Positions 32,183 through 41,290 of a DNA stretch of 64,000 bases are shown here, piece after piece. The translations under genes and the position numbers were made by a program. The notes beneath the pieces are model-generated. The model was given only the letters and a program-made list of their open reading frames with translations. It was not told where the DNA came from and did no database searches. The stretch lies in the NCBI RefSeq assembly GCF_000428785.1, contig NZ_AUAP01000001.1, forward strand, positions 355,398-419,397, read 5' to 3'. The DNA comes from Conchiformibius kuhniae DSM 17694 (GTDB lineage: Bacteria > Pseudomonadota > Gammaproteobacteria > Burkholderiales > Neisseriaceae). Numbering within the stretch: position 1 is the first letter of the stretch; every line of letters begins with the position of its first letter.

Positions 32183-33243
32183 TGGCACAGCCGTCCGTAC
32201 TGGAAACGCTTGCCGTTCCCGATGGTGGCGGGCGCACTTTGGGCAGCGAAAAAGCCGTTGTTTCGTTTTCGGAGCAAGACGGACGGTGCCGTGTGGTGTT
32301 GCGTTTTGCCTATCCCGTTGCCCACCTGCGCGACACCTTGACCGCGCAGGTGCGTGCCGCACTCGGGCGCGATGATGCCGAAGTGGTGTTGGAAAGCCGC
32401 ATCGCCGCCCACGAAGTACAGGCGGGGCTGCGTACCGTTCACGGCGTGAAAAACATCATCGCCGTGGCATCGGGCAAGGGCGGCGTGGGCAAATCCACCA
32501 CCACCGCCAACCTTGCCCAAGCCCTGAGCGCGATGGGCGCACGGGTCGGCGTGCTGGACGCGGATTTGTACGGGCCCAGCCAGCCGACCATGCTCGGCGT
32601 GGCAGCGCAGTCGCCGCAGCAGCACAAGCAACGCTTTCTCCCCGTCCGCAACGCGCAAGGCATTCAGGTGATGTCCATCGGCTTTCTGATTGACGAAGCG
32701 CAAGCGGTGGTGTGGCGCGGCCCGATGGTGTCGCAAGCCCTGCAACAGCTCTTGTTTCAGAGCGAATGGGACGATGTGGACTACCTGCTGGTGGATTTGC
32801 CGCCCGGCACGGGCGACATCCAACTGACCCTGTCGCAAAAAATCCCCGTTACCGGCGCGGTGGTCGTTACCACCCCGCAGGACATCGCCCTGATTGATGC
32901 GCGAAAAGCGGTGGACATGTTTCAAAAAGTCAATATTCCCGTGTTTGGCGTATTGGAAAACATGTCGGTACACGTCTGCCCGCAGTGCGGACACCGCCAA
33001 GCCCTGTTCGGCAGCGACGGCGGCAAACATCTGGCGGCGCAATTGGGCGTGCCCTTGTTGGGACAACTGCCCTTGAGCCTGCCCGTGCGCGAAGCGATGG
33101 ACACGGGCGCGGCTGCCGCCCTGCACGCCGACTGCCCCGACATCGCCGCCATCTACACCCGCGCCGCTTTCGCCACCGCGCTGGCAGTGGCAGACAAACG
33201 CCGCGATTTCAGTTCGCGTTTCCCCAAAATCGTTGTAGAATAA
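32182..33243 (+). CDS. apbC: Mrp/ApbC-family iron-sulfur cluster carrier ATPase
   Basis: 353 residues. An N-terminal MIP18-like region (about 1-85) precedes a deviant Walker A (ASGKGGVGKSTTTAN), VLDADLYGPSQP, VDLPPGTGDIQLT and the cluster-binding CPQC pair (VHVCPQCGH). It carries Fe-S clusters to apo-proteins. It is translationally coupled to grxD, with the ypfJ-like metallopeptidase 29 bases downstream. Confidence 0.95.
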   Translation: MAQPSVLETLAVPDGGGRTLGSEKAVVSFSEQDGRCRVVLRFAYPVAHLRDTLTAQVRAALGRDDAEVVLESRIAAHEVQAGLRTVHGVKNIIAVASGKGGVGKSTTTANLAQALSAMGARVGVLDADLYGPSQPTMLGVAAQSPQQHKQRFLPVRNAQGIQVMSIGFLIDEAQAVVWRGPMVSQALQQLLFQSEWDDVDYLLVDLPPGTGDIQLTLSQKIPVTGAVVVTTPQDIALIDARKAVDMFQKVNIPVFGVLENMSVHVCPQCGHRQALFGSDGGKHLAAQLGVPLLGQLPLSLPVREAMDTGAAAALHADCPDIAAIYTRAAFATALAVADKRRDFSSRFPKIVVE

Positions 33244-33272
33244 ACATTTGAGTTGAAACAGAAAGGTGCGTC

Positions 33273-34121
33273 ATGCGTTGGCAAGGCAGAGAAGGCAGCG
33301 ACAATGTGGAAGACCGGCGCGGTGCGGGCGGCGGCGGAGGGGGCGGGCGCGGCGGCGGTTTGCTCGGCATCATCGTGCTGCTGGTGGGCGCATATTACGG
33401 CGTGGACTTGAGCGGCATTGTTGGCGGCGTGCCGCAAATCGGCGGTTCCGCCCCCGTTGCCCGCGAGCAGCCCGCACAACGTTCTGCGCAGGAGCAGGAG
33501 CTGACACAAATCAGCAAAGTGGTTTTGCGCGAAACCGAAAAAGTGTGGAGCGACTACTTCCACCGGCACGGAGCGCATTACCGCATGCCCAAAATGGTGC
33601 TGTACGATGACCGCACCCACACCGCTTGCGGCACGGGCAACGCATCGGCAGGCCCGTTTTACTGCCCCGCCGACCAAAAGCTCTATATCGACCTGTCGTT
33701 TTACAACACCATGAAGCACGAATTGGGCGCGGAAGGCGATGCCGCTTTTGCCTATGTGCTGGCGCACGAAGTCGGACACCATGTGCAAACCGTATTGGGT
33801 ACGATTGAAAAAGTCCACCGCGCCCAGCAGCGCGTGGGCAAACGCGAAGCCAACGCACTGTCGGTCAGGCTCGAACTTCAGGCAGACTGCTATGCGGGCT
33901 TGTGGGCGCACTACGCCCAAAAAGACGGCTTGTTTGAAGCGGGCGACATCGAAGAAGCCTACAACGCCGCCGAAGCGGTGGGCGACGACCGTCTGCAACA
34001 ACGCGCACAGGGCTACACCGTACCGCACACCTACACGCACGGCACATCTGCCCAGCGCAAACAATGGTTTCAGCGCGGATTGCACACGGGCGACATTGAG
34101 CAGTGCGACACGTTCAAATAG
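33273..34121 (+). CDS. YpfJ-family putative neutral zinc metallopeptidase
   Basis: 282 residues, DUF/YpfJ (zinc metallopeptidase) family. The start MRWQGREGSDNVEDRRG is followed by a glycine run (19-29) and one membrane segment (GLLGIIVLLVGAYYGVDL). The catalytic HEVGHHVQ motif and the YCPADQKLYIDLSFY and ELQADCYAG blocks (third ligand region) are intact. The function of the family is not established. An AAGGTG ribosome-binding site precedes ATG 33273. Confidence 0.92.
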   Translation: MRWQGREGSDNVEDRRGAGGGGGGGRGGGLLGIIVLLVGAYYGVDLSGIVGGVPQIGGSAPVAREQPAQRSAQEQELTQISKVVLRETEKVWSDYFHRHGAHYRMPKMVLYDDRTHTACGTGNASAGPFYCPADQKLYIDLSFYNTMKHELGAEGDAAFAYVLAHEVGHHVQTVLGTIEKVHRAQQRVGKREANALSVRLELQADCYAGLWAHYAQKDGLFEAGDIEEAYNAAEAVGDDRLQQRAQGYTVPHTYTHGTSAQRKQWFQRGLHTGDIEQCDTFK

Positions 34122-34147
34122 CCGCCGCGCAGCCCCGAGCTTAGCTT

Positions 34148-34336
34148 AAAACCTTTGCGCCGTCATTCCCTAACTAGGGCGTGTCATCAATTGACCGAGA
34201 AAACACAGCGCCGTCATTCCCGCGCAAACGGGAATCCAAGTCAAAGCACAACAAACCTTGATAAAACATGGCTTGCCAAACATCGTGCAGTGGCTTCCCG
34301 CCTGCGCGGGAATGACGGCAGTTTTTATACGCCCCG
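34148..34336. repeat. Nested repeat: dRS3 fragment interrupted by repeat copy F
   Basis: AAACCTTTGCGCCGTCATTCCC (34148-34170) is the inner part of a copy like B, cut off abruptly. At TA (34175) copy F begins: GGGCGTGTCATCAATTGACCG, one intact dRS3 (34216-34235), core AACCTTGATAAAACATGGC, a second dRS3 arm (34297-34314) and a worn right tip TATACGCCCC. There is no gene in it. Confidence 0.65.
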
Positions 34337-34358
34337 ATGCCGTGTTTCACAGACAACA

Positions 34359-34390
34359 AAATGCGCCGTCATATGATTGACGGCGCATTT
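34359..34390. terminator. Bidirectional terminator between ypfJ-like gene and betT
   Basis: 13-bp perfect stem AAATGCGCCGTCA / TGACGGCGCATTT with a 6-base loop, 26 bases past the betT stop on the minus strand. Confidence 0.7.
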
Positions 34391-34415
34391 GTCTGTTTTC
34401 AGGCATCAGGGCGAA

Positions 34416-36422
34416 TCAACGTTCCAAATGCAAAAACTGCATATGCCGTTCATACTGGTTCAGAATGTCAATGATAATCTGCTCTTTGGTGTAGCCGACC
34501 AAATCGTAGTCCTGACTGCCTTCGCTCAAAAACACTTCGGCACGGTAATAGGTTTCGCGGTCGCTGCCTGTGGAAAGGTTGCCCGACTGCCCCAAGGCAA
34601 ACACGGGTTTCACCGCTTCCACCAGCTTCACCTGATACAGAAAATCCACTTCGCCGTTATGCCGCACCGACAGCGTTACGCCGTGCGGATTTTGCTGTTC
34701 GGTAACATCGGTGTCCAAGCCCTTGCTTTGCAGCTCGTGCGCCACTTCCAGCATGGCGGGCTGGAGTTGGGCGACCAGAAAACGCTGTGCGGTTTGCGCG
34801 TTGGGAAAATCAATCAGGCGGTGCAGGCGGTTGCGCCAGTTGCGCCCGTCATCGAGTACCATGGCTTTGTCCACTTGGTTGGCTTTGCGTTTGTTGCCTT
34901 CCTGACGCAGACACGTCCACAGCGATGCCATATACATCAGCAAAACCAGCGAAAACGGCAGTCCCGCCACCACCGAAACCGATTGCAGCGAAGCAAATCC
35001 GCCCGCCAGCAGCAAGCCCAGCGTAATCAAGCCGGTTGCCGCCGCCCAAAACAGCCGCAGCCACACGGGGGCATCGCTGCCGCTTTCCAAGTTGCGCGAG
35101 CTTAAGTTGGCAAGAACGAGTGCGCCCGAGTCGGCGGAAGTTACGAAGAAAATCAAGCCAATCAGCACCGACAAGCCCGACCAGAACGCCGCCCAAGGAT
35201 AATGCTCAAACAGGGCGAACATGCCCATCGCAGGATTTTCCAGCGCGGTTTTGCCGAGTGCCGCCGCGCCGTGGTTGGCAACCAAATCAATGCCGCTATT
35301 GCCGAAAATGGAAAACCACGCAAAGATAAAGCCCAATGGGATAAACATCACGCCGAACACAAATTCGCGCAAGGTGCGTCCGCGCGAGATGCGGGCGATA
35401 AACAGTCCGACAAACGGCGCCCACGCCACCCACCACGCCCAGAAAAACACCGTCCAAAACGATTTCCATTCCGCGCCCGCATCGCCCTGATAGGCATAGA
35501 CTTGAAAGGTTTTGCCGAGAACGTTTTGGAAGTAGTCGCCGATGTTTTCGGTGAAGGCGTTGAGCAGGAACAGGGTCGGACCCATCACCAGCAGGGCGAG
35601 CAGCAGAAAGGTTGCGCCGAGCATATTGATTTCAGACAGCCTGCGCACGCCTTTTTCCACGCCCGACATCGCCGACAAGCCCGCCGCGATGGTTACGCCC
35701 AAAATAATGGCTGCCTGAACGCCTTTGCTGCTGTCCATGCCGAAAACGTGGCTCAAGCCCGCATTCGCCTGCAACACGCCGATGCCCAAGCTGGTGGCGA
35801 TGCCCAGCAGGGTACAGACCACGCCGAAAGTGTCCACCGTGTCGCCGAGCCAGCCGTCCGTGCGTTTTTTGCCGAACAGGGGAATCAGCGCGCTGCGCAG
35901 GGAAAGCGGCAGGTTTTTGCGGTAGGCGAAATACGCCAACGCCATGCCAATCAGGGCGTAAATGCCCCAACCGTGCAAGCCCCAGTGTAAAAAGGTTTGC
36001 ACAAAGGCGGCACGCGCCGCTTCGGGCGTGCTGCCTGCGCCGGTGTTGGGGGAAAGGTAGTGCGTGAGCGGTTCGGACACGCCGAAAAACAGCAAGTCAA
36101 TGCCGATGCCCGCCGAAAACAGCATCGCCGCCCATGCCAAAAACGGGAAATCGGGTTTGTCTTGGTCTTTGCCGAGCTTGATGTCGCCGTAGCGGGAAAT
36201 GCCGACAAACAGCGCGAACACGGTGTAGGCGGCCACCACCAGCATATAGTACCAGCCGAAATGGTCGGACACCCAGCGCAGCGAGCTGCCGAGTACGGCT
36301 TCGCTGGCGGCGGGGAAGACGATGGTAAACAAAATCAGCAGCACCGAAATCAGCGATGCGGCGGCGAATACGGTGCGGTTTACCGAAAACGGGGAATTTG
36401 ATGTGTGCGGGGGACTGTTCAT
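34416..36422 (-). CDS. betT: High-affinity choline transporter BetT (BCCT family)
   Basis: 668 residues. Twelve hydrophobic segments in the first ~510 residues carry the BCCT core (MLFSAGIGIDLLFFGVSEP, LHWGLHGWGIYALIGMALAYF, WTVFFWAWWVAWAPFVGLFIARISRGRT with the Trp-rich substrate site). A long hydrophilic C-terminal domain (about 515-668, QVDKAMVLDDGRNWRNRL ... YERHMQFLHLER) matches the osmosensing tail of BetT. It imports choline with protons for conversion to glycine betaine by BetA/BetB, encoded just upstream. Confidence 0.95.
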   Translation of the reverse strand: MNSPPHTSNSPFSVNRTVFAAASLISVLLILFTIVFPAASEAVLGSSLRWVSDHFGWYYMLVVAAYTVFALFVGISRYGDIKLGKDQDKPDFPFLAWAAMLFSAGIGIDLLFFGVSEPLTHYLSPNTGAGSTPEAARAAFVQTFLHWGLHGWGIYALIGMALAYFAYRKNLPLSLRSALIPLFGKKRTDGWLGDTVDTFGVVCTLLGIATSLGIGVLQANAGLSHVFGMDSSKGVQAAIILGVTIAAGLSAMSGVEKGVRRLSEINMLGATFLLLALLVMGPTLFLLNAFTENIGDYFQNVLGKTFQVYAYQGDAGAEWKSFWTVFFWAWWVAWAPFVGLFIARISRGRTLREFVFGVMFIPLGFIFAWFSIFGNSGIDLVANHGAAALGKTALENPAMGMFALFEHYPWAAFWSGLSVLIGLIFFVTSADSGALVLANLSSRNLESGSDAPVWLRLFWAAATGLITLGLLLAGGFASLQSVSVVAGLPFSLVLLMYMASLWTCLRQEGNKRKANQVDKAMVLDDGRNWRNRLHRLIDFPNAQTAQRFLVAQLQPAMLEVAHELQSKGLDTDVTEQQNPHGVTLSVRHNGEVDFLYQVKLVEAVKPVFALGQSGNLSTGSDRETYYRAEVFLSEGSQDYDLVGYTKEQIIIDILNQYERHMQFLHLER

Positions 36423-36455
36423 AACGGTTGTCCTTGGGTTGTTTCAGATGGGTGT

Positions 36456-36986
36456 TTATTGCGCGGGCAGGTCTTTTTCGCGGCGCGTGCAGACGGTTTT
36501 TGCCATTTCTTCTTTGAGATTGTCTTCCGCAAGCTGGGTTTGGTGCATGGTGTCGCGGGTGAGCTCGTCAATCCGCAAGTAAAACTTTTCATCGGGCTTG
36601 CGGTCGCTCAAGATGTGTGCGGTCATTTTGTCGTGCAAGCGCATGGTTTCATCTTTGGCAATCGCTTTGCGGGTGGCGGCGGGGTGTTTGCGCTGTAATT
36701 TGCCGTCCGTCAGTTTTAAGGTCAGCAGATTGTCTTGTAACTGCCAAGTGCCGCGAGAGGGCAGGCTGTAATGAAATTCGTGGCCGTTAAATTTGAAAAT
36801 CATCTTGCCCTGCGTTTTGACCGTGCCGTTGGCGGAAAAATGAATGTGGTCGCGGGTTTCGGCGTTGATGTCGTCATAACGGGTCAGGCAATGCCATTTT
36901 CCTTGCAAATCGGCGGCTTGGTCTGCCCATACCGGCGCGGAAACGGCAAGCAGGGCGGCGAATAACAGTTTGGTAACGGTGTTCAT
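36456..36986 (-). CDS. Predicted secreted protein of unknown function
   Basis: 176 residues with a classical signal peptide (MNTVTKLLFAALLAVSAPVWA, cleavage likely after residue 21). The mature part has two visible cysteines and alternating short beta-type segments (GKWHCLTRYDDIN, GKMIFKFNGHEFHYSLPSRGTWQLQDNLLTLKL), suggesting a lipocalin-like or META-like beta barrel reporting on periplasmic load. This fold is a guess. GGAG precedes ATG 36986. It lies between betA and betT on the same strand, 33 bases from betT. Confidence 0.75.
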   Translation of the reverse strand: MNTVTKLLFAALLAVSAPVWADQAADLQGKWHCLTRYDDINAETRDHIHFSANGTVKTQGKMIFKFNGHEFHYSLPSRGTWQLQDNLLTLKLTDGKLQRKHPAATRKAIAKDETMRLHDKMTAHILSDRKPDEKFYLRIDELTRDTMHQTQLAEDNLKEEMAKTVCTRREKDLPAQ

Positions 36987-37062
36987 TTTTTGCTCCGAGA
37001 TAAGAATAAGAAAGAATAAGAAAAGTGTTGCCGTCATGCACTTGGCGCATGACGGCACGGGT

Positions 37063-38748
37063 TTACGCGCTGCGTTGCGGCGTGCCGCGCACGGGCGCAC
37101 CGTTGGCAACGTAATAATCCGCTTCCGAGGGCGGCAGGGGCGTGCGTCCGCGAATTTGGTCGGCGATTTTTTCAGCCAGCATGATGGTGGTGGCGTTCAG
37201 ATTGCCGGTAATGATGTTCGGCATAATGGACGCATCCACCACGCGCAGCGCGTCAATGCCGTGTACGCGCCCTTGTCCGTCCACAACGGCATCGTTGCCT
37301 TCGCCCATCGCGCAGGTGCAGGACGGGTGGTAGGCGGTTTCGGCGTGTTGGCGGACGTATTCGTCCAGCTCGGCATCGCTTTGCAGGTGTTCGGGCGGGG
37401 TGATGGCTTTGCCGCGATAGGGGTCGAGCGCGGGCTGGCCGATGATTTCGCGGGTAATCCGAATGGCGGCGCGGAACTCTTCCCAATCCTGTTCGTGGCT
37501 CATGTAGTTGAACAAAATGCTGGGGTGGTCGGCGGGATTGCGCGATTTGAGTTTGACGCGCCCGCGACTGGGCGAACGCATGGAGCCGACATGGGCTTGA
37601 AAGCTGTGGGCTTTGCTGGCGTTGCGCCCGTCATAACGCACGGCAATCGGCAAAAAGTGATATTGGATATTCGGCCATTCAAATTTTTCGTGGGAACGGA
37701 TAAAGCCGCCGCCTTCAAAATGGTTGGTCGCGCCCAAGCCCGTGCCGTTAAACAGCCATTCCGCGCCAATCAGGGGTTTGTTCCACCAATTGTTTGCGGG
37801 AGCGATGGAAACGGGTTGCGTGCATTCGTACTGCATATACAGTTCCAAATGGTCTTGCAGATTGTTGCCCACGCCTTGCAAATCCAAGATTTCGGGAACG
37901 CCCGCTTCGCGCAGCCATTCGCCCGGCCCGATGCCGCTTCGTTGCAGAATCTGCGGGGAAGCAATCGCACCCGCGCACACGATGATTTCACGGTGGGCTT
38001 CAACGGTGTGGCTTTGTCCGCGCCGGCTGAAACGCACGGCACGGGCGCGTTTGCCGTCAAACAAGATGACATCGGTGAGTGCGCCGGTGAGAATGTGCAG
38101 GCGTTCGCGGTGTTTTGCCGTGTCCAGATAGGCGCGGGCGGTGGAACTGCGCCGTCCGTGCGGGGTAACAAATCTGTCCATCGGCCCGAAGCCTTCCTGC
38201 TGATAGCCGTTCAGGTCGTCCGTGCGCGGGTAGCCTGCCTGAACGCCCGCTTCAATCATGGCTGCAAACAGGGGGTTGGCATTGGGCTTGGCGGTGGTAA
38301 CGTGGACGGGGCCGTTGCCGCCGTGATAGGCGTTTTCGCCGGCATCGCGGTGTTCGGCTTTTTTGAAGTAGGGCAGGCAATGGCGGTAGCTCCAGTTTTC
38401 CAAGCCTTTGATTTGCGCCCAGTGGTCAAAGTCCAAGGCGTTGCCGCGAATGTAGCACATGCCGTTAATCAGGGACGAGCCGCCCAAGCCTTTGCCGCGT
38501 CCGCAATCCATGCGGCGGTGGTTCATAAAAGGTTCGGGGTCGGTTTGGTAGCCCCAGTTGTAGGTTTTGCCTTGCAGGGGCATGGCGAGTGCGGCGGGCA
38601 TTTGGGTGCGGAAGTCCAAACGGTAGTCGGGCAAGCCCGCTTCCAGCAGCAGCACGGAGACGTTTTCGTCTTCGGTCAGACGCGCCGCCAGCACGTTGCC
38701 CGCGCTGCCCGCACCGATGATGATGTAGTCGTAGGCGTTTTTAATCAT
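37063..38748 (-). CDS. betA: Choline dehydrogenase BetA
   Basis: 561-residue GMC-family flavoprotein that oxidises choline to betaine aldehyde. The FAD dinucleotide fold is YDYIIIGAGSAGNVLAARL. GMC signature 1 is GRGKGLGGSSLINGM and signature 2 GAIASPQILQRSGIGP. The active-site His region is AYHPSCTCAMG, and the C-terminal FAD loop VDASIMPNIITGNLNA. ATG 38748 begins right at the fold. Operon: betB, a small membrane gene, betA, a secreted protein gene, betT. Confidence 0.96.
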   Translation of the reverse strand: MIKNAYDYIIIGAGSAGNVLAARLTEDENVSVLLLEAGLPDYRLDFRTQMPAALAMPLQGKTYNWGYQTDPEPFMNHRRMDCGRGKGLGGSSLINGMCYIRGNALDFDHWAQIKGLENWSYRHCLPYFKKAEHRDAGENAYHGGNGPVHVTTAKPNANPLFAAMIEAGVQAGYPRTDDLNGYQQEGFGPMDRFVTPHGRRSSTARAYLDTAKHRERLHILTGALTDVILFDGKRARAVRFSRRGQSHTVEAHREIIVCAGAIASPQILQRSGIGPGEWLREAGVPEILDLQGVGNNLQDHLELYMQYECTQPVSIAPANNWWNKPLIGAEWLFNGTGLGATNHFEGGGFIRSHEKFEWPNIQYHFLPIAVRYDGRNASKAHSFQAHVGSMRSPSRGRVKLKSRNPADHPSILFNYMSHEQDWEEFRAAIRITREIIGQPALDPYRGKAITPPEHLQSDAELDEYVRQHAETAYHPSCTCAMGEGNDAVVDGQGRVHGIDALRVVDASIMPNIITGNLNATTIMLAEKIADQIRGRTPLPPSEADYYVANGAPVRGTPQRSA

Positions 38749-38753
38749 ATTGT

Positions 38754-39140
38754 TTAATCCTTTCGGTAGAGAAATTGGCGGATACGGTGGCGGTAATGGT
38801 AAGCCAAGCCCGCGAACGGTAGCAGAATAAATGCCATGCCCAGTCCGCCGAACACAATCATCAGTCCGACCATGCCGAATCCGCCCCAAATACAGCATTC
38901 CAAAATCAATTGCGGTGCAATGTGTCCCGATGCTTGCAGCAGGTCATCGCGTTCTTGGGCGTTGAGCGGGCGGTAACGGCTGGTGCAAACGCGCCAAACG
39001 AGCCAGCCTACAGCCGACAAGGCACAGGCAGCCACGCACAGGATAATTTGCGTTTCCGTACCCCAGAAACAGGCGGCGAACAGCAGTCCCACCAGCGCCC
39101 ACACCGCCAAAGAAGTCCATAAAGTATGGTTTTGTTTCAT
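38754..39140 (-). CDS. Small membrane protein of unknown function in the bet cluster
   Basis: 128 residues. Two hydrophobic segments near the N-terminus (WTSLAVWALVGLLFAACFWG; IILCVAACALSAVGWLVW), a charged loop (RYRPLNAQERDDLLQASG) and two more segments (GGFGMVGLMIVFGGLG; AFILLPFAGLAYHY) precede a basic tail. I do not recognise a family. It sits in the 5-10 base gaps between betB and betA, so it is co-translated with them and may act in choline/betaine handling. Confidence 0.75.
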   Translation of the reverse strand: MKQNHTLWTSLAVWALVGLLFAACFWGTETQIILCVAACALSAVGWLVWRVCTSRYRPLNAQERDDLLQASGHIAPQLILECCIWGGFGMVGLMIVFGGLGMAFILLPFAGLAYHYRHRIRQFLYRKD

Positions 39141-39150
39141 TCAGCCAGCC

Positions 39151-40623
39151 TTAAAACACGGACTGAAAGCCACCCAATTCCACCAGCACCGATTTGGTTT
39201 GCGTGTAGTGCATCAGCGTTTGCACGCCGTTTTCGCGGCCGATGCCGGATTGTTTGTAGCCGCCCACCGGCATTTGCGCGGGCGATTCGCCCCAAGCGTT
39301 GAGCCAGCAGATGCCTGCCTGAAGCCGCGCAATCAGGCGGTGTGCGCGTGTCAAATCGGGCGTAACCACGCCCGCCGCCAAGCCGTATTCGCCGGTGTTG
39401 GCGCGGGAAACGGCTTCGTCTTCATCGTCATAAGTCAGAATGCACATCACCGGCCCGAAAATTTCGTCCCGACAAATCAACATCTCATCGCAGCAATCAG
39501 TAAACACGGTCGGCGCGACAAACGCCCCCGCCGCCAACGCACCATCGCTCAAGCGCGTGCCGCCCGCCAGCAAAGTTGCGCCTTCGTCCTTGCCTTTCTC
39601 AATATAATCCAACACTTTTTCCATATGCGGAAAACTGGCTAACGGCCCGAAATTGGTTTGCGGGTCAAGCGGGTCGCCGATGCGGATTCGCGCCACCCGT
39701 TCCAACACTTTGCTTTCAAACGCGCTTTTCAGGCAGCTTGGCACAAACACGCGCGTGCCGTTGGTGCAAACCTGCCCCGAACTGTAAAAATTCGCCATCA
39801 CCGCGATGTCCGCCGCCAAATCCATATCGGCATCGGCGCAAATGATTAACGGCGATTTGCCGCCCAGTTCCATCGTGGTTTCTTTCAGCGAAGACGCGGC
39901 TGCCTGCGCCATCACTTTTTTGCCCGTTGCCACGCCGCCCGTGAACGACACTTTAGCGATGTTTGCGTGCGTACTCAATGCCTCGCCCACGCGCCAATCG
40001 CCCTGAACCACGTTGAACACGCCGTCCGGTACGCCCGCTTCGGTAAAAATTTCCGCCAATTTCAACGCGCCGGTCGGCGTGATTTCGCTGGGCTTGAAAA
40101 TCATCGCGTTGCCCGCCGCCAACGCGGGCGCGGCTTTCCACATCGCAATCTGAATCGGATAATTCCACGCGCCGATGCCCGCCACAACGCCGAGCGGTTC
40201 TTGGCGGGTGTAGGCAAACGCGGTTTCGCGCAGGGGAATTTGCCGCCCTTCAATCGCTTGCGCCAAACCTGCATAATATTCAATCACATCTGCGCCGGTA
40301 ACGATGTCCACATACAGCGTTTCCGAAAGCGGTTTGCCGGTGTCCAGCGTTTCCAGTTTTGCCAATTCGTCATTGCGTTCGCGCAAGATGGCTACCGCTT
40401 TCAACAAAATACGGGCGCGTTCCACCGCCGTCATCGCCGCCCAGATTTTTTGACCGTGTTCGGCAGACGACACGGCGGCTTGGATTTCCGCATCATCGCT
40501 TTGCTGGACGAGCGACAGCGTTTCGCCGTTGGCGGGATTGGTGTTGGCAAAGGTTTCCGCACCGGCGCGGACGGGAGCGTATGCGCCGTTGATGTAGGCG
40601 GTGAGCAGAGTAGGGGACATCAT
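39151..40623 (-). CDS. betB: Betaine-aldehyde dehydrogenase BetB
   Basis: 490 residues, NAD(P)-dependent aldehyde dehydrogenase that makes glycine betaine. The ALDH signatures are intact: IGAWNYPIQIAMWKAAPALAAGN, FTGGVATGKKV, catalytic Glu in MELGGKSPL, catalytic Cys in FYSSGQVCTNGTRV, and EIFGPVMCIL. ATG codons at 40623 and 40620 are both possible after AGGA (40632-40629); the first is given. First gene of the bet operon. Confidence 0.95.
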   Translation of the reverse strand: MMSPTLLTAYINGAYAPVRAGAETFANTNPANGETLSLVQQSDDAEIQAAVSSAEHGQKIWAAMTAVERARILLKAVAILRERNDELAKLETLDTGKPLSETLYVDIVTGADVIEYYAGLAQAIEGRQIPLRETAFAYTRQEPLGVVAGIGAWNYPIQIAMWKAAPALAAGNAMIFKPSEITPTGALKLAEIFTEAGVPDGVFNVVQGDWRVGEALSTHANIAKVSFTGGVATGKKVMAQAAASSLKETTMELGGKSPLIICADADMDLAADIAVMANFYSSGQVCTNGTRVFVPSCLKSAFESKVLERVARIRIGDPLDPQTNFGPLASFPHMEKVLDYIEKGKDEGATLLAGGTRLSDGALAAGAFVAPTVFTDCCDEMLICRDEIFGPVMCILTYDDEDEAVSRANTGEYGLAAGVVTPDLTRAHRLIARLQAGICWLNAWGESPAQMPVGGYKQSGIGRENGVQTLMHYTQTKSVLVELGGFQSVF

Positions 40624-40655
40624 TATTTTCCTGATAAACACAACAATCCGGCAGA

Positions 40656-40683
40656 ATTAACACGGATTGCCCGAGCCAGTCAA
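40656..40683 (-). promoter_or_regulatory. Putative promoter of the bet operon
   Basis: Minus-strand TTGACT (40683-40678), 16-base spacer, GTTAAT (40661-40656), 33 bases before betB. A TATAAT for the divergent nudF gene is at 40709-40714. Confidence 0.35.
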
Positions 40684-40750
40684 GTTTTCTCCCGCCACAC
40701 AACTTCGTTATAATGACGTTTGCACAACACAGAAGCAAAAAGGAATTGCA

Positions 40751-41290
40751 ATGAAACTGCAAGAAACCTGCACCGCAAGCCAACTGATTTTTGATGGAAA
40801 ATTCGTTACCATTCATCAAGATGACGTACAACTGCCCAACGGCGCACACACCAAACGCGTCTGGATACGCCACCCCGGCGCGGCGTGCGTGCTGGCAATT
40901 ACCCCCGAACAACAAGTGATTTTGGTACGCCAATGGCGCTACGCCGCAGGAACGGCATTATTGGAAGTGCCTGCGGGAAAACTGGACGCAAACGAAGACC
41001 CGAGCGTATGCGCCCTGCGCGAATTGGCAGAAGAAACGCCTTATTGTGCCGAGCGCGTGGAAAAATTGGCACAATTCTACACCGCACCCGGATTCTGCAA
41101 CGAAATCATGCACGTTTACCGCGCCATCAACATCAGCAAAAACAGCCAATTATCGCCCGACCAAGACGAGATTGTGCAAACCGTTTTGCTGAATGCCGAT
41201 GAAGCCCGCGCTGCCATCGCCAACGGCGAAATCCAAGATGCCAAAACACTGATTGCACTTAATTTTTGGCTGAATCCAACACGCACATGA
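40751..41290 (+). CDS. nudF: Nudix hydrolase, ADP-ribose pyrophosphatase type
   Basis: 179 residues. The Nudix box is intact at about 77-99 (GKLDAN-E-DPSVCAL-RE-L-AEE). The preceding QWRYAAGTALLEVPAG and downstream FYTAPGFCNEIMHVY (ADPRase loop) place it with NudF/YffH-type enzymes cleaving ADP-ribose to AMP and ribose-5-phosphate. AAGGA precedes ATG 40751; the frame upstream has no better start. Its stop overlaps gluQ (ATGA). Confidence 0.88.
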   Translation: MKLQETCTASQLIFDGKFVTIHQDDVQLPNGAHTKRVWIRHPGAACVLAITPEQQVILVRQWRYAAGTALLEVPAGKLDANEDPSVCALRELAEETPYCAERVEKLAQFYTAPGFCNEIMHVYRAINISKNSQLSPDQDEIVQTVLLNADEARAAIANGEIQDAKTLIALNFWLNPTRT

